A program made the position numbers and the translations under genes. Shown here one piece after another: positions 1 through 10,536 of a stretch of DNA of 64,000 nt; the first letter of the stretch is position 1, and every line of letters starts with the position of its first letter. The DNA lies in NCBI RefSeq assembly GCF_900105835.1, contig NZ_LT629783.1, forward strand, positions 2,046,001 through 2,110,000, in the 5' to 3' direction. The notes beneath the pieces are model-generated. The model was not told the origin of the DNA and did not search any database. It saw nothing but the letters and a program-made list of their open reading frames with translations. This stretch comes from Pseudomonas fragi (GTDB lineage Bacteria; Pseudomonadota; Gammaproteobacteria; Pseudomonadales; Pseudomonadaceae).

Positions 1-134
1 CGAGCAACGACATGCGTTTCTGGGTGGTGATGTTGCTGGTGCAATCGCTGCCGTACCTGGCGGCGCTGATCATGGCCTTTATGTCTTCGCTGCCCAAACC
101 GGTAGAAGAAGCCCAAGAGCAACCGGCTGCATAA
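1..134 (+). CDS. C-terminal end of an unidentified membrane protein (partial)
   Basis: An open frame runs in from the left edge and ends at TAA 132-134. About 43 residues are visible. They contain one hydrophobic stretch (FWVVMLLVQSLPYLAALIMA) that could be a final transmembrane helix, followed by an acidic, proline-containing tail (KPVEEAQEQPAA). A hairpin terminator follows directly, so this is the end of a transcription unit and dapE starts a new one. Too little is present to name the family. Confidence 0.55.
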   Translation, partial: SNDMRFWVVMLLVQSLPYLAALIMAFMSSLPKPVEEAQEQPAA

Positions 135-150
135 ATTGACTGCAACCACT

Positions 151-178
151 AAACGGCGGCCTCTGGCCGCCGTTTTGC
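151..178 (+). terminator. Rho-independent terminator
   Basis: The stem CGGCGGCC-TCT-GGCCGCCG is followed by TTTTGCTTT. It lies 17 bases after the stop of the partial membrane protein gene and closes that unit before dapE. Confidence 0.85.
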
Positions 179-229
179 TTTAAGATAACCGCCCTTTTGT
201 GCCTTGTGTCCCGCTTCGGAGTCCCTACC

Positions 230-1381
230 ATGACGGCCCACGCCGACCTTTCGCCGACCCTGCAACTTGCCTGCGATCTGATCCGTCGCCCTTCCGTGAC
301 GCCGATCGATGCCGATTGCCAGAAGCTGATGATGCAGCGCCTGGGCGATGCCGGCTTCATGCTTGAGCCGATGCGCATCGAGGACGTCGACAACTTTTGG
401 GCCACCCACGGCAAACACGAAGGCCCGGTACTGTGCTTCGCCGGCCACACCGACGTGGTGCCCACCGGCCCGGTCCAGGCCTGGCAGAACGACCCGTTCG
501 ACGCACTGATCGATGAACACGGCATGCTTTGCGGCCGTGGTGCGGCCGACATGAAAGGCAGCCTGGCAGCCATGCTGGTGGCCGCCGAGCGCTTTGTCGC
601 CGACTACCCGGACCACAAGGGCAAGGTCGCGTTTCTGATCACCAGTGACGAAGAAGGCCCGGCCCATCACGGTACCAAGGCCGTGATCGAACGCTTCAAG
701 GCCCGTAACGAGCGCCTGGACTGGTGCATCGTCGGCGAACCGTCGAGTACCACCCTGGTCGGCGACGTGGTCAAAAACGGTCGTCGCGGCTCCCTGGGCG
801 CCAAGCTCACCGTGCGTGGCAAGCAAGGCCATGTTGCCTACCCGCACCTGGCCAAGAATCCGATTCATCTGGCCGCCCCAGCCCTTGCCGAACTGGCCGC
901 CGAGCACTGGGACAACGGCAACGCCTTCTTCCCGCCGACCAGCTTCCAGATTTCCAACCTCAACTCCGGCACGGGCGCAACCAACGTGATCCCCGGTGAC
1001 CTGGTGGCGGTGTTCAACTTCCGTTTCTCCACCGAGTCCACCGTTGAAGGCCTGCAAAAGCGCGTGGCCGACATCCTCGACAAGCATGGCCTGGACTGGC
1101 ACATCGACTGGGCATTGTCCGGCCTGCCCTTCCTGACCGAGCCGGGCGCTTTGCTTGACGCGGTTTCGTCGAGCATCAAGCAGGTGACGGGGCGTGAGAC
1201 CAAGGCCTCGACCAGCGGTGGTACGTCCGACGGGCGCTTTATCGCCACCCTGGGCACCCAAGTGGTAGAACTGGGGCCGGTCAACGCGACCATCCACCAG
1301 GTCAACGAACGGGTTCTGGCCAGCGATCTGGATGTGCTGACCGAAATCTACTACCAGACCCTGATCAAGTTGCTCGCCTGA
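230..1381 (+). CDS. dapE: Succinyl-diaminopimelate desuccinylase
   Basis: DapE is a zinc aminopeptidase-like (M20) enzyme that hydrolyses N-succinyl-LL-diaminopimelate in the cytoplasm, giving LL-diaminopimelate for lysine and peptidoglycan synthesis. The start ATG at 230 gives 383 residues, a usual length for the family, beginning [20 protein letters not shown]. An upstream in-frame ATG at 197 would add 11 residues with no family resemblance. Visible motifs are the metal-site segments [12 protein letters not shown] and [10 protein letters not shown], the EEGPA segment and the late [10 protein letters not shown] segment. The stop overlaps the rlmA start (TGATG), so the two genes are translationally coupled. 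Confidence 0.97.
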   Translation: MTAHADLSPTLQLACDLIRRPSVTPIDADCQKLMMQRLGDAGFMLEPMRIEDVDNFWATHGKHEGPVLCFAGHTDVVPTGPVQAWQNDPFDALIDEHGMLCGRGAADMKGSLAAMLVAAERFVADYPDHKGKVAFLITSDEEGPAHHGTKAVIERFKARNERLDWCIVGEPSSTTLVGDVVKNGRRGSLGAKLTVRGKQGHVAYPHLAKNPIHLAAPALAELAAEHWDNGNAFFPPTSFQISNLNSGTGATNVIPGDLVAVFNFRFSTESTVEGLQKRVADILDKHGLDWHIDWALSGLPFLTEPGALLDAVSSSIKQVTGRETKASTSGGTSDGRFIATLGTQVVELGPVNATIHQVNERVLASDLDVLTEIYYQTLIKLLA

Positions 1382-2190
1382 TGCTCGCCTGCCCAATCTG
1401 CTCCGAACCGCTCAATGCAGTGGACAATGGTGTCGTGTGCCCCGCCGGGCACCGTTTTGACCGTGCCCGCCAGGGCTATTTGAACCTGTTGCCGGTGCAA
1501 CACAAGAACAGCCGCGACCCTGGCGACAACCAGGCAATGGTTGAAGCCCGCCGCGACTTTCTCAACGCCGGGCACTACGCCCCCGTGGCCAAACGCCTGG
1601 CCGAGCTGGCCGCCGAACGCGCGCCGCAACGCTGGCTCGACATCGGCTGTGGCGAGGGTTATTACACCGCGCAAATCGCCCAGGCACTGCCCGACGCCGA
1701 TGGTTACGCCCTGGATATCTCCCGCGAGGCGGTCAAGCGCGCCTGCAAGCGCAACCCGCAACTGACCTGGTTGATCGCCAGCATGGCCCGCGTACCCTTG
1801 GCCGATGCCAGCTGCCAGTTTTTGGCCAGTGTATTCAGCCCGCTGGACTGGCTTGAAGCCAAGCGCCTGCTGACCCCGGGTGGTGGCCTGATGCGTGTAG
1901 GCCCAACACGCGGGCACTTGATGGAACTGCGCGAGCGGCTGTACGACGAAGTACGGGATTACGCTGACGACAAGCATTTGGCCCTGGTGCCCGAAGGCAT
2001 GGCGCTGCAACACAGCGAAACACTGGAGTTCACCCTCAGCCTGAGCGAACCCCAGGATCGCGCCAACCTGCTGGCCATGACCCCTCACGGCTGGCGTGCC
2101 AGTGCCGAGCGCCGCGCCGAGGTCATCGAGCACCCCGAGCCTTTAGTGGTGACGGTGTCGATGCGCTACGATTACTTCGTGCTTCAATAA
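1381..2190 (+). CDS. rlmA: 23S rRNA (guanine745-N1)-methyltransferase
   Basis: The 269-residue protein has an N-terminal zinc-binding segment (CPICSEPL, then VCPAGHRFD) followed by LNLLP, and a Rossmann SAM-binding motif WLDIGCGEGYYT near residue 85. This arrangement is typical of RlmA (RrmA), which methylates G745 of 23S rRNA. Its ATG overlaps the dapE stop by one base. The same dapE-rlmA-small ORF-cold shock order occurs in P. aeruginosa, as far as I recall, which supports the call. The exact target base is inferred from the family. Confidence 0.93.
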   Translation: MLACPICSEPLNAVDNGVVCPAGHRFDRARQGYLNLLPVQHKNSRDPGDNQAMVEARRDFLNAGHYAPVAKRLAELAAERAPQRWLDIGCGEGYYTAQIAQALPDADGYALDISREAVKRACKRNPQLTWLIASMARVPLADASCQFLASVFSPLDWLEAKRLLTPGGGLMRVGPTRGHLMELRERLYDEVRDYADDKHLALVPEGMALQHSETLEFTLSLSEPQDRANLLAMTPHGWRASAERRAEVIEHPEPLVVTVSMRYDYFVLQ

Positions 2191-2270
2191 CCAACTTTAC
2201 GGCCAGGGGCACATGCCTCTGGCCCGATTAATCCGCGAGTGGATTTTTCAGACCCGCAGTGAGGACATCC

Positions 2271-2648
2271 ATGCGCCAACCCGATATCGAGATTTACCTG
2301 AAAGAAGCCGTCACTTACAAAGACGTCGAAGCCTGGCTGGCAAACGTGCTGGGGCCGTGCACGGAATGGAAAAAGAAAGGCGAAACCTGGAAGTGCACCG
2401 CAGGCGAAGTGCCGGTGACCTGGATGCCAAAGGCCGTGGGCAAATGGAACAGCCTGTACCTGGACAGTGATAAAACCCCGTGGGAAGACGATATTGCCTG
2501 CGCCAAGGCCGCTTTTGAGGCCCTGCACATCGAAGTGCGTTGCGCACCGGGCAGCTGGGTTGAAGAACAGGGCGAGGCAGACGCCGACCGCTGGATCCGC
2601 ATCAGCGAAGACGGCCAGGAAGAAATCACCTGGAAAACCGGTTCCTGA
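2271..2648 (+). CDS. Conserved small cytosolic protein of unknown function
   Basis: The 125-residue protein begins MRQPDIEIYLKEAVTYKDVE. The ATG at 2271 is preferred over a GTG at 2259 because GAGGA lies six bases upstream of it. The protein has no signal peptide or membrane segment, is rich in Trp and acidic residues, and has two cysteines (GPCTEW, KCTAG) plus CAKAAF and VRCAPG. It follows rlmA closely and likely belongs to the same unit. It appears to be a Pseudomonas conserved hypothetical in this synteny block. I recognise no functional domain. Confidence 0.8.
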   Translation: MRQPDIEIYLKEAVTYKDVEAWLANVLGPCTEWKKKGETWKCTAGEVPVTWMPKAVGKWNSLYLDSDKTPWEDDIACAKAAFEALHIEVRCAPGSWVEEQGEADADRWIRISEDGQEEITWKTGS

Positions 2649-2670
2649 GTAAAACCCGCTACAAATCCCT

Positions 2671-2757
2671 TGTGGGAGCGGGCTTGCTCGCGATGGTATC
2701 GCTGCGGTCAGCCAAATGCACCGCGCCGCCCATATCGCGAGCAAGCCCGCTCCCACA
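2671..2757. repeat. REP inverted pair (87 bp), copy 1
   Basis: The arm TGTGGGAGCGGGCTTGCTCG and its inverted copy CGAGCAAGCCCGCTCCCACA flank a variable core of about 40 bases. The element lies between the small hypothetical gene and the convergent cold-shock gene. The whole element is 87 bp, like the five other copies in this window. Confidence 0.95.
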
Positions 2758-2775
2758 GGGAGGGGCCGCAGAGCC

Positions 2776-2985
2776 TTACAACCCCACTACATCCTCGGCC
2801 TGCAGGCCCTTGGCGCCTGTGACCTGGGTGTATTCGACCTGCTGGCCTTCGGCCAGGCTGCGATGGCCTTCACCGCGAATGGCGCGGTAGTGCACAAACA
2901 CATCGGCCCCGTTCTCGCACTGGATAAAGCCGTAGCCCTTGGCATCGTTGAACCACTTCACATTGCCTGTTACACGTGTCGTCAT
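2776..2985 (-). CDS. CspA-family cold-shock domain protein
   Basis: A 69-residue single cold-shock domain with the nucleic-acid binding motifs RNP1 (KGYGFI) and RNP2 (DVFVHYRAI) and the conserved start GNVKWFNDAKGYGF. Such proteins bind single-stranded RNA or DNA and act as RNA chaperones. The gene is divergent from plsB, and the roughly 240 bases between them are AT-rich and would hold both promoters and a long 5' leader. The family has many paralogues, so I do not assign a csp letter. Whether it is cold-induced cannot be read from the sequence. Confidence 0.93.
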   Translation of the reverse strand: MTTRVTGNVKWFNDAKGYGFIQCENGADVFVHYRAIRGEGHRSLAEGQQVEYTQVTGAKGLQAEDVVGL

Positions 2986-3223
2986 GGAACCTTCCCCCCT
3001 TTTTATTATTGAGCGGGCTCGTTATTGGCCCTTTAAGAGTTTTCGCTTGAACTAGACTTCCACCGATTGCGTCTTACACAAGACAGCGAAAGACCTCGAG
3101 TATAAGTCAGGCAAAAAAACACTCAATCAATATTAGTTCGCCGCTTTTTTGCCGATTTTGCGCTGATACTGCAAACTACCCGACCGAGTAAACGCTCGTT
3201 TAATTCACTAACGCAGAAGCCGT

Positions 3224-5734
3224 ATGACCCCCTCCCCATTCCGCCGCCTTGTATTTGGCGCCCTGCGTCGCTTGCTGTACCTGTGGGTGCGCTCGGAGAC
3301 CATCAATCAGTCTTCGCTGACCCTGAACCTGGATCGCAGCCGCCCGGTGTTCTATGTACTGCAATCGCCCTCGCTGACCGAACTGGCCGTGGTCGACGCC
3401 GAATGCTCCAAGGCCGGCCTGCCGCGCCCGGTGCTGCCGGTTGCCGTGGGCGAGATGATCGAGCCCGCCGCCTTCTTCTACCTGACCCCCGAGCCCGACT
3501 GGCTGGGCCGCCAGGACAAGCGTGGGGCGCCGCCGGTATTGACCCGTCTGGTCGACAGCCTGAGCCAGCACCCGGGCGAAGATGCGCAAATCATTCCGGT
3601 CAGCGTGTTCTGGGGCCAGTCTCCCGACAGCGAGTCCAGCCCCTGGAAACTGCTGTTTGCCGATAGCTGGGCCGTGACCGGACGCTTGCGGCGTCTGCTG
3701 CGGATCCTGATTCTGGGCCGCAAAACCCGCGTGCAATTCTCGGCCCCTATCCATATGCGCGAGCTGGTCGACCTCAACAAGGGCCACGAACGCACCGTGC
3801 GCATGGCCCAGCGCATTTTGCGGGTGCACTTTCGCAACCTGAAAATTTCGACCATTGGCCCCGATCTGTCGCACCGACGCACACTGGTCAAAGGGCTGGT
3901 CAACGAGCCTGCCGTGCGTCAGGCGATCCTCGATGAAGCCGGGCGCGAAAATATTTCGCCAGACAAGGCCCGTGCCCTGGCGCTGCGCTACGCCAACGAA
4001 ATCGCCTCAGACTACACCTACACCGCGATCCGTTTTTTTGAAGTATTGCTGAGCTGGTTCTGGAACAAGATCTACGACGGGGTCAAGGTCAACCAGATCG
4101 AGAGCGTGCAAAAGGTCGCCCAGGGCCACGAGATCATTTATGTACCGTGCCACCGCAGCCATATCGACTACCTGTTGCTGTCCTATCTGCTGTTTCGCAA
4201 CGGCCTGACCCCGCCGCATATTGCCGCCGGGATCAACCTCAACATGCCGGTGCTGGGCCCGCTGCTGCGGCGTGGCGGGGCGTTTTTCATGCGCCGCACC
4301 TTCAAGGGCAACCCGTTGTACACCTCGGTGTTCAACGAATACATGCACACCCTGTTTACCAAGGGTTTCCCGGTGGAGTACTTCGTCGAAGGCGGCCGCT
4401 CGCGCACCGGACGCATGCTGCAACCAAAAACCGGGATGCTGGCCATCACCGTGCGCAGTTTCTTGCGCTCATCACGTACGCCTATCGTCTTTGTACCGGT
4501 GTACATCGGTTACGAGCGCGTACTAGAAGGCCGTACCTACCTTGGCGAACTGCGCGGTGCGAGCAAGAAAAAAGAATCGATTTTCGATATTTTCAAAGTG
4601 ATCGGCGCCCTTAAAAAGCAGAAGTTCGGTCAGGTCGCGGTCAACTTCGGCGAGCCGATCAAGCTTGCCGAGTTTCTCGAGCAGGAGCAGCCGGGCTGGC
4701 GCCAGCAGGAGCTTGCGCCGGCCTACCGGCCTGAATGGCTGAGCCAGACCACCAACCGTCTGGGGGAAAAAGTTGCCCGGCACCTGAATGAGGCTGCGGC
4801 CATCAATCCGGTCAACCTGGTGGCCCTGGCCCTGCTGTCCACTACCCGCCTGGCCCTGGATGAACAGGCTATGGCCCGGGTGCTGGACCTGTATCTGGCC
4901 CTGCTGCGCCGGGTTCCCTACTCGCCGTACACCACCTTGCCCGAGGGTGACGGGCCGGCACTGATCCAGCATGTCAAAGACATGAATCTGCTGGCCGAGC
5001 AAAGCGATGCGCTGGGCAAGATCCTCTATCTGGATGAGCAGAACGCGGTTCTGATGACCTATTACCGCAACAACGTGATGCATATCTTTGCCTTGCCATC
5101 GTTGCTGGCCAGCTTCTTCCAGAGCACCTCGCGCATGAGCCGCGAACAGATCCTGCGCTACACCCATGCGCTGTACCCGTATCTGCAATCGGAACTGTTT
5201 ATCCGCTGGTCCGCAGAGGAACTCGACGGTGTAGTCGACCAATGGCTTGAAGCCTTTGTCGAGCAAGGCTTGCTGCGCTTCGAAAAAGACGTGTACCTGC
5301 GCCCTGCGCCCAGTTCGCGACACTTTGTATTGCTGACGCTGCTGTCCAAAAGCATTGCGCAAACCCTGCAACGCTTTTACATGGCCATCTCCTTGCTGCT
5401 CAATAGCGGCCAGAACACCTTGAGCGCCGAAGAGCTGGAAGACCTGTGCACCATGATGGCCCAGCGCCTGTCGATCCTGCATGGGCTCAATGCCCCTGAG
5501 TTCTTCGACAAGAGCCTGTTCCGCCACTTTATCCAGACCTTGCTCGAAGAAGACGTATTGCGCCGCGATGCCAACGGCAAATTGAGCTACCACGAACTGC
5601 TCGGTGAACTGGCCGAAGGGGCTGCCAAGCGCGTCTTGCCTGCCGAAATCCGCCTGTCTATCCGCCAGGTGGCCTTGCACCGCACTGAAGACACCCCTGA
5701 GCAGCCGCCACTTTCGCTGGAAAAAACATCTTGA
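3224..5734 (+). CDS. plsB: Glycerol-3-phosphate 1-O-acyltransferase
   Basis: PlsB is the inner-membrane acyltransferase that puts the first acyl chain on sn-glycerol-3-phosphate, starting phospholipid synthesis. The 836-residue length fits the long proteobacterial PlsB. The catalytic HX4D motif is seen as HRSHID with His310 and Asp315. Further acyltransferase motifs are [19 protein letters not shown], and [15 protein letters not shown]. The start [16 protein letters not shown] has the usual basic amphipathic N-terminus. A lipoprotein gene follows 12 bases later and is likely co-transcribed. Confidence 0.97.
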   Translation: MTPSPFRRLVFGALRRLLYLWVRSETINQSSLTLNLDRSRPVFYVLQSPSLTELAVVDAECSKAGLPRPVLPVAVGEMIEPAAFFYLTPEPDWLGRQDKRGAPPVLTRLVDSLSQHPGEDAQIIPVSVFWGQSPDSESSPWKLLFADSWAVTGRLRRLLRILILGRKTRVQFSAPIHMRELVDLNKGHERTVRMAQRILRVHFRNLKISTIGPDLSHRRTLVKGLVNEPAVRQAILDEAGRENISPDKARALALRYANEIASDYTYTAIRFFEVLLSWFWNKIYDGVKVNQIESVQKVAQGHEIIYVPCHRSHIDYLLLSYLLFRNGLTPPHIAAGINLNMPVLGPLLRRGGAFFMRRTFKGNPLYTSVFNEYMHTLFTKGFPVEYFVEGGRSRTGRMLQPKTGMLAITVRSFLRSSRTPIVFVPVYIGYERVLEGRTYLGELRGASKKKESIFDIFKVIGALKKQKFGQVAVNFGEPIKLAEFLEQEQPGWRQQELAPAYRPEWLSQTTNRLGEKVARHLNEAAAINPVNLVALALLSTTRLALDEQAMARVLDLYLALLRRVPYSPYTTLPEGDGPALIQHVKDMNLLAEQSDALGKILYLDEQNAVLMTYYRNNVMHIFALPSLLASFFQSTSRMSREQILRYTHALYPYLQSELFIRWSAEELDGVVDQWLEAFVEQGLLRFEKDVYLRPAPSSRHFVLLTLLSKSIAQTLQRFYMAISLLLNSGQNTLSAEELEDLCTMMAQRLSILHGLNAPEFFDKSLFRHFIQTLLEEDVLRRDANGKLSYHELLGELAEGAAKRVLPAEIRLSIRQVALHRTEDTPEQPPLSLEKTS

Positions 5735-5746
5735 ATGGAGACTTAC

Positions 5747-6145
5747 ATGAAAAAAATCCTTTTACTCAGCCTCACAGCCCTGCTTGGAGCCTGTAGTTCC
5801 ATGACCCCTACCCAGCATGCCAGCCTCGATGGCGAAGTGTTTTACCTGCAACGCATTGCCTTGCCGCCGACGGCGACACTGGAAGTGAGCCTGCAGGACG
5901 TTTCGCTGGCCGACGCACCAGCGGTAACGCTTGCCAAGCAAAGCGGCCAGATCAAGGGCCAGGTGCCACTGCCTTTCCACCTGACCTACGACCCGGCGCA
6001 GATCAAGCCCGGCCACACCTACGCTATCAGCGCGCGGATTGAAGAAAACGGCCAGTTGCTGTTTATCAACACCGAGCGCAATAGCGTCGACCTGACGGCC
6101 AAGACCCAGCAGCCGATCCGTGTGCGCGTGGATCAGATTCGCTAA
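5747..6145 (+). CDS. YbaY-like outer-membrane lipoprotein
   Basis: The 132-residue protein starts MKKILLLSLTALLGACSS, a signal peptide with lipobox LGAC. Start ATG 5747 is chosen because GGAG lies six bases before it; an ATG at 5735 overlaps that site. The mature part resembles YbaY/YscW-type beta-sandwich lipoproteins, with LPPTATLEVSLQDVSLADAP and the IKPGHTYAISARI segment. It follows plsB by 12 bases and is probably in its operon. Function is unknown; envelope localisation is predicted from the lipobox. Confidence 0.88.
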   Translation: MKKILLLSLTALLGACSSMTPTQHASLDGEVFYLQRIALPPTATLEVSLQDVSLADAPAVTLAKQSGQIKGQVPLPFHLTYDPAQIKPGHTYAISARIEENGQLLFINTERNSVDLTAKTQQPIRVRVDQIR

Positions 6146-6157
6146 TTCGCAGGCTTA

Positions 6158-6299
6158 CCCTCACCCCAACCCTCTCCCGGAGGGAGAGGGGGCTGATTGG
6201 GGAATAACGGAGAATCTCGGCAGCCGAAAGTATTGAGCTGAATCCCGCAGCAACGCGGTCAAGTCCCCTCTCCCTCCGGGAGAGGGTTAGGGTGAGGGG
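6158..6299. repeat. Inverted repeat of a separate REP-like family (142 bp)
   Basis: The left arm contains CCTCACCCCAACCCTCTCCC and GGAGGGAGAGGGG. The right arm is its inverted counterpart, with CCCCTCTCCCTCCGGGAGAG and GGTTAGGGTGAGGGG. It lies between two convergent genes and may fold into a bidirectional stem at the ends of both transcripts. It is unrelated in sequence to the GTGGGAGCGGGC copies. Confidence 0.88.
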
Positions 6300-6307
6300 C
6301 TTTTGAA

Positions 6308-9300
6308 CTAGACCTTCCTGACCTTGAACCACGCCGCATACAGCGCCGGCAAGAACAGCAGCGTCAGCACAGTTGCCACGATCAGCCCGCCCATAATGGC
6401 CACCGCCATCGGCCCGAAGAACACGCTGCGTGACAGCGGAATCATCGCCAGCACCGCCGCCAGCGCGGTCAGCACAATCGGCCGAAAACGCCGCACTGTC
6501 GCTTCAATCACCGCCCGCCACGGGTCCAGCCCCGCCGCCTTGTCCTGCTCGATCTGATCCACCAGGATCACCGAGTTGCGCATGATCATCCCCGACAATG
6601 CGATGGTGCCCAGCATTGCCACAAAACCAAACGGCTTGCCAAACAACAGCAGGAACAATGTCACCCCGATCAGACCCAAAGGCGCCGTCAGGAATACCAT
6701 GACCATGCGCGAGAAACTGCGCAGCTGCACCATCAGCAATGTCAGCACCACCACGATAAACAGCGGCACACCGGCTTTCACCGAGTCCTGGCCACGGGTG
6801 GAGTCTTCGACGGTGCCGCCCACTTCCAGCAAATAGCCATCCGGCAGTTCGGCACGCACGCCCTCCAGGGTCGGCAGGATCTGCTGCACCAGGGTCGCCG
6901 GTTGCTCCTTGCCGTAGATATCCGCCCGCACGGTCACGGTCGGCAGGCGATTGCGGTGCCAGATAATGCCTTCTTCAAAGCCATATTCCAGGGTCGCGAT
7001 CTGCGACAGGGCAACGCTCTGGCCATTGTCGGTGGGCACCGCCAGACTCGGCAGCAGAGCAAGTTCAGTGCGTTCCTGCGGTGTGCCGCGTAGGAGAATT
7101 TCGATCAACTCGTTGTCTTCGCGGTACTGGCTGACCGTCGAGCCCAGCAGGGTGCTTTGCAAGAAGCGCGACAGGTTGGCCGTGCTGACTCCCAGGGCAC
7201 GCGCGCGGTCCTGATCGATATTGAGGTTGACCACCTTGCTCGGCTCTTCCCAGTCCAGGTGCACGTTGACCACATGGGGGTTGCCCCGCACTTGGGCCGC
7301 AACCTTGCGCGCCAGCGCCCGTACCTCTTCGATATGCTCGCCGGTCACCCGGAACTGCACCGGATAGCCCACAGGCGGGCCGTTTTCCAGGCGCGTCACC
7401 CGCGAACGGATGGTCGGGAACTGCTCATTAAGGGTGTCGATCAACCAGGTGCGCAGGCTTTCCCGGTCTTCGATGGTTTTGGCCAATACCACGAACTGGG
7501 CAAAGCTTGCCGCTGGCAGTTGCTGGTCCAGAGGCAGGTAATAGCGTGGCGAACCGGTGCCCGCGTAAGCCACATAGTTCTCGATGCCCGGGTGATCCTT
7601 GAGCAGTGCTTCGAGCTGCTTGACCTGATCGGTGGTGTTGCTCAACGAAGCGCCTTCGGCCAGCTTCATGTCGACCATCAGCTCCAGCCGGCTGGACGCC
7701 GGGAAGAACTGCTGCGGTACAAACTTGAACAGCACCACCGAGCCCACAAACACCAGCGCGGTCAGGGCAATCACGGTTTTGCGCCGGGTGACGCACCACT
7801 CCACCAACCGCCGTACGCGCTGGTAAAACGGCGTCGCGTAGGGGTCAGGCACGCCAGCCCCGGTGCCGTGTTTGGCCGCATGAATCTTCGCCAGGTCCGG
7901 CAACAACAGCGCGCCCAGATAGGGCACAAACACCACTGCAGCCACCCATGACGCCAGCAGGGCAATGGTTACCACCTGGAAAATCGAGCGGGTGTATTCG
8001 CCGGTGCTCGACTGCGCCATCGCAATTGGCAAAAAGCCCGCAGCTGTAATCAACGTACCGGTAAGCATCGGGAACGCCGTGCTGGTCCAGGCAAAACTTG
8101 CGGCCTTGAGCCTGTCGTAGCCCTGCTCCATTTTGATCGCCATCATTTCCACAGCGATGATCGCGTCATCGACCAGCAGGCCCAGCGCCAGTACCAGCGC
8201 CCCCAGCGAGATCTTGTGCAGGCCGATGCCGAAGTAATGCATGGCGGCAAAGGTCATGGCCAGCACCAGCGGAATGGTCAGCGCCACCACCATGCCGGTA
8301 CGCACGCCCAATGAGAAAAAACTCACCAGCAGAACGATGACCAGCGCTTCGACCAGCACCTGCACGAACTCGCCAACGCTGGTTTTCACCGCCGCGGGTT
8401 GATCAGACACCTTGCCCAGTTGCATACCCGCCGGCAGGTTTTTCTGGATGCGTTCAAACTCGGCATCCAGTGCCTTGCCCAGCACCAGAATATCGCCGCC
8501 GTCCTTCATTGCCACGGCCAGACCAATTGCGTCCTGACCCATAAAGCGCATGCGCGGCGCCGGCGGATCATTGAATCCGCGACGCACATCAGCCACATCG
8601 CTGATGCGTAAAGTGCGCTCGCCGACGCGAATGGGGAAACGCTCGATCTCTTCGACCGTTTTGAAATTACCGCTCACGCGCAGTTGCACGCGCTCGGTGG
8701 GCGTTTCAAAAAAACCTGCCGTCGATACCGCGTTCTGCTCTTCAAGGGCTTTTTGCACGGCCGCCAGCGGCAAACCAAGGGTCGCCAGCTTGAGGTTGGA
8801 CAGCTCGATCCAGATTTTTTCGTCCTGTAGGCCCAGCAACTCGACCTTGCCCACATCCTTGACCCGCTGCAGCTGGATCTGGATACGGTCGGCGTAGTCC
8901 TTGAGCACTGCGTAGTCGTAACCTTCCCCGCTCAGGCTGTAGATATTGCCGAAAGTGGTGCCGAATTCATCGTTGTAAAACGGCCCCTGAGCATCCGGCG
9001 GCAACGTGTGACGTATATCACTGATCTTTTTGCGAACCTGATACCACAGCTCGGGTATCTGATCGGAATGCATCGAATCGCGGGCCATAAAGGTCACTTG
9101 CGATTCGCCGGGGCGCGAGAACGAGACAATGCGCTCGTACTCGCCGGTTTCCATCAGTTTCTTCTCGATTCGTTCGGTGACCTGACGCGAGACTTCTTCA
9201 GCCGTGGCGCCCGGCCACAGGGTACGGATCACCATCGCCTTGAAGGTAAACGGCGGATCTTCGCTCTGCCCCAGTTTTGTGTAGGAAAGCCCGCCGACAA

Positions 9301-9373
9301 TTGCCAGCAACAGCATCAGGAACAGGACGATCTGGCGATTGCGCAACGCCCATGCGGAAAGGTTGAAACCCAT
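6308..9373 (-). CDS. mexK: RND efflux pump inner-membrane permease (MexK-like)
   Basis: A 1021-residue resistance-nodulation-division transporter that would use the proton gradient to export drugs through a tripartite complex. It has an N-terminal helix after MGFNLSAWALRNRQ, two large periplasmic loops, and two blocks of transmembrane helices. The proton-relay region GLLVDDAIIAVEMM in helix 4 has the expected paired aspartates. The adaptor gene starts the operon five bases upstream. The position next to plsB, the adaptor-permease order without an outer-membrane channel gene, and the divergent TetR gene match mexJK-mexL of P. aeruginosa. The symbol is by synteny and family and could be a close relative. 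Confidence 0.88.
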   Translation of the reverse strand: MGFNLSAWALRNRQIVLFLMLLLAIVGGLSYTKLGQSEDPPFTFKAMVIRTLWPGATAEEVSRQVTERIEKKLMETGEYERIVSFSRPGESQVTFMARDSMHSDQIPELWYQVRKKISDIRHTLPPDAQGPFYNDEFGTTFGNIYSLSGEGYDYAVLKDYADRIQIQLQRVKDVGKVELLGLQDEKIWIELSNLKLATLGLPLAAVQKALEEQNAVSTAGFFETPTERVQLRVSGNFKTVEEIERFPIRVGERTLRISDVADVRRGFNDPPAPRMRFMGQDAIGLAVAMKDGGDILVLGKALDAEFERIQKNLPAGMQLGKVSDQPAAVKTSVGEFVQVLVEALVIVLLVSFFSLGVRTGMVVALTIPLVLAMTFAAMHYFGIGLHKISLGALVLALGLLVDDAIIAVEMMAIKMEQGYDRLKAASFAWTSTAFPMLTGTLITAAGFLPIAMAQSSTGEYTRSIFQVVTIALLASWVAAVVFVPYLGALLLPDLAKIHAAKHGTGAGVPDPYATPFYQRVRRLVEWCVTRRKTVIALTALVFVGSVVLFKFVPQQFFPASSRLELMVDMKLAEGASLSNTTDQVKQLEALLKDHPGIENYVAYAGTGSPRYYLPLDQQLPAASFAQFVVLAKTIEDRESLRTWLIDTLNEQFPTIRSRVTRLENGPPVGYPVQFRVTGEHIEEVRALARKVAAQVRGNPHVVNVHLDWEEPSKVVNLNIDQDRARALGVSTANLSRFLQSTLLGSTVSQYREDNELIEILLRGTPQERTELALLPSLAVPTDNGQSVALSQIATLEYGFEEGIIWHRNRLPTVTVRADIYGKEQPATLVQQILPTLEGVRAELPDGYLLEVGGTVEDSTRGQDSVKAGVPLFIVVVLTLLMVQLRSFSRMVMVFLTAPLGLIGVTLFLLLFGKPFGFVAMLGTIALSGMIMRNSVILVDQIEQDKAAGLDPWRAVIEATVRRFRPIVLTALAAVLAMIPLSRSVFFGPMAVAIMGGLIVATVLTLLFLPALYAAWFKVRKV

Positions 9374-9378
9374 GGGGA

Positions 9379-10479
9379 TTACTCCTTCGCCGCAACATTG
9401 ATCGCCCGGTTGGAGCGATCAATCGGCCGCACCTCCTGGCCTGGATGCAACACATGCACACCAGCGGCGACGATCCAGTCATCGGCCTTGAGACCTTCAA
9501 GCACCGGCACACTGTTTTCGCCAAACGGCCCTACCCGCACGGGTACTTGTTCAAGCTTGTTATCCTGGCCCACGCGCCACACATAAGCCGCACCGTTTTC
9601 GGCGGTCAGTGCAGACAGCGGCACGGACAGAGAGCTGGCGCCTTCGCTCTGGATGAACACACGGGCACTTTGGCCAAGCTCTGCAGGTACTTTGCCTGCA
9701 GTGAAAGCGATACGGGCAGCAAAGGTGCGCGATTTAGGATCGGCTGAAGGCGACAGTTCGCGGATGCGACCGCTGAAGCGCTGGCCGGGTTGCGACCACA
9801 ACTCGACGGCCACCGGCAGACCGATCTTGAAGCGGCCAAAATCCTGTTCCGGCAAGCTGATCAGCACTTCGCGCTCGCCATCGGCAGCCAGGGTGAACAC
9901 CGTTTGCCCGGCACTGACCACTTGCCCCACCTCGACCTGACGCTGAGCAATCACGCCATCTTGTGGAGCACGCAATACCGCATAGCTCGCCTGATTGCTG
10001 GCCACGTCCTGCTCGGCCTTGAGCTGTTGCAGCTTGGCTTCGCCTGAGCGATAAAGGTTTTCGGCATTATCAAACTGCGAGCGGCTGACCATCTGCCGGT
10101 CCAGCAGGGTCTTGTAGCGGTCGCGCTCGGCACGCACCAGGTTCAGGTTGGCCTGCCCGGCGGCGACCTGGGCGCGGGTTGCGTCCAATTGCAGGCGCAC
10201 ATCTTGCGGGTCCAGTTCGGCCAGCGGCTGGTTGGCCTTGACCCGCTCGCCCTCATCCACCAGACGCCGGGTTACCTTGCCGCCAATGCGAAACGCCAGT
10301 TGCGGGTCAAACCGCGCCCGCACTTCGCCCGGGTAGCTCTGGCTGGCCAGTGCCGAAGGCTGCGGTTGCACCACCATCGCCGGGCTGATGCTGATTTTTG
10401 CGGGCTCCTGCTGCCCACACCCAGACAATAAAAACAGCAGACACACAGGCACAGCGCGGGGCAAGGCATGGCGCAACAT
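9379..10479 (-). CDS. mexJ: RND efflux periplasmic adaptor lipoprotein (MexJ-like)
   Basis: The 366-residue membrane fusion protein has a lipoprotein signal ending in LLSGC near residue 21, a lipoyl/barrel-sandwich half (GGKVTRRLVDEGERVKANQP), a coiled-coil hairpin at about residues 95-165, and the return half motif VLRAPQDGVIAQRQVEVGQV. It links the permease to an outer-membrane channel, which must be encoded elsewhere (OprM or TolC-like). It is the first gene of the adaptor-permease operon and is divergent from the TetR gene, whose product probably represses it. Confidence 0.9.
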   Translation of the reverse strand: MLRHALPRAVPVCLLFLLSGCGQQEPAKISISPAMVVQPQPSALASQSYPGEVRARFDPQLAFRIGGKVTRRLVDEGERVKANQPLAELDPQDVRLQLDATRAQVAAGQANLNLVRAERDRYKTLLDRQMVSRSQFDNAENLYRSGEAKLQQLKAEQDVASNQASYAVLRAPQDGVIAQRQVEVGQVVSAGQTVFTLAADGEREVLISLPEQDFGRFKIGLPVAVELWSQPGQRFSGRIRELSPSADPKSRTFAARIAFTAGKVPAELGQSARVFIQSEGASSLSVPLSALTAENGAAYVWRVGQDNKLEQVPVRVGPFGENSVPVLEGLKADDWIVAAGVHVLHPGQEVRPIDRSNRAINVAAKE

Positions 10480-10536
10480 GGTGATGACCTTTCGCTAATG
10501 GGGCTTGGAATATTTATACTGGCCGCATGTTATTAA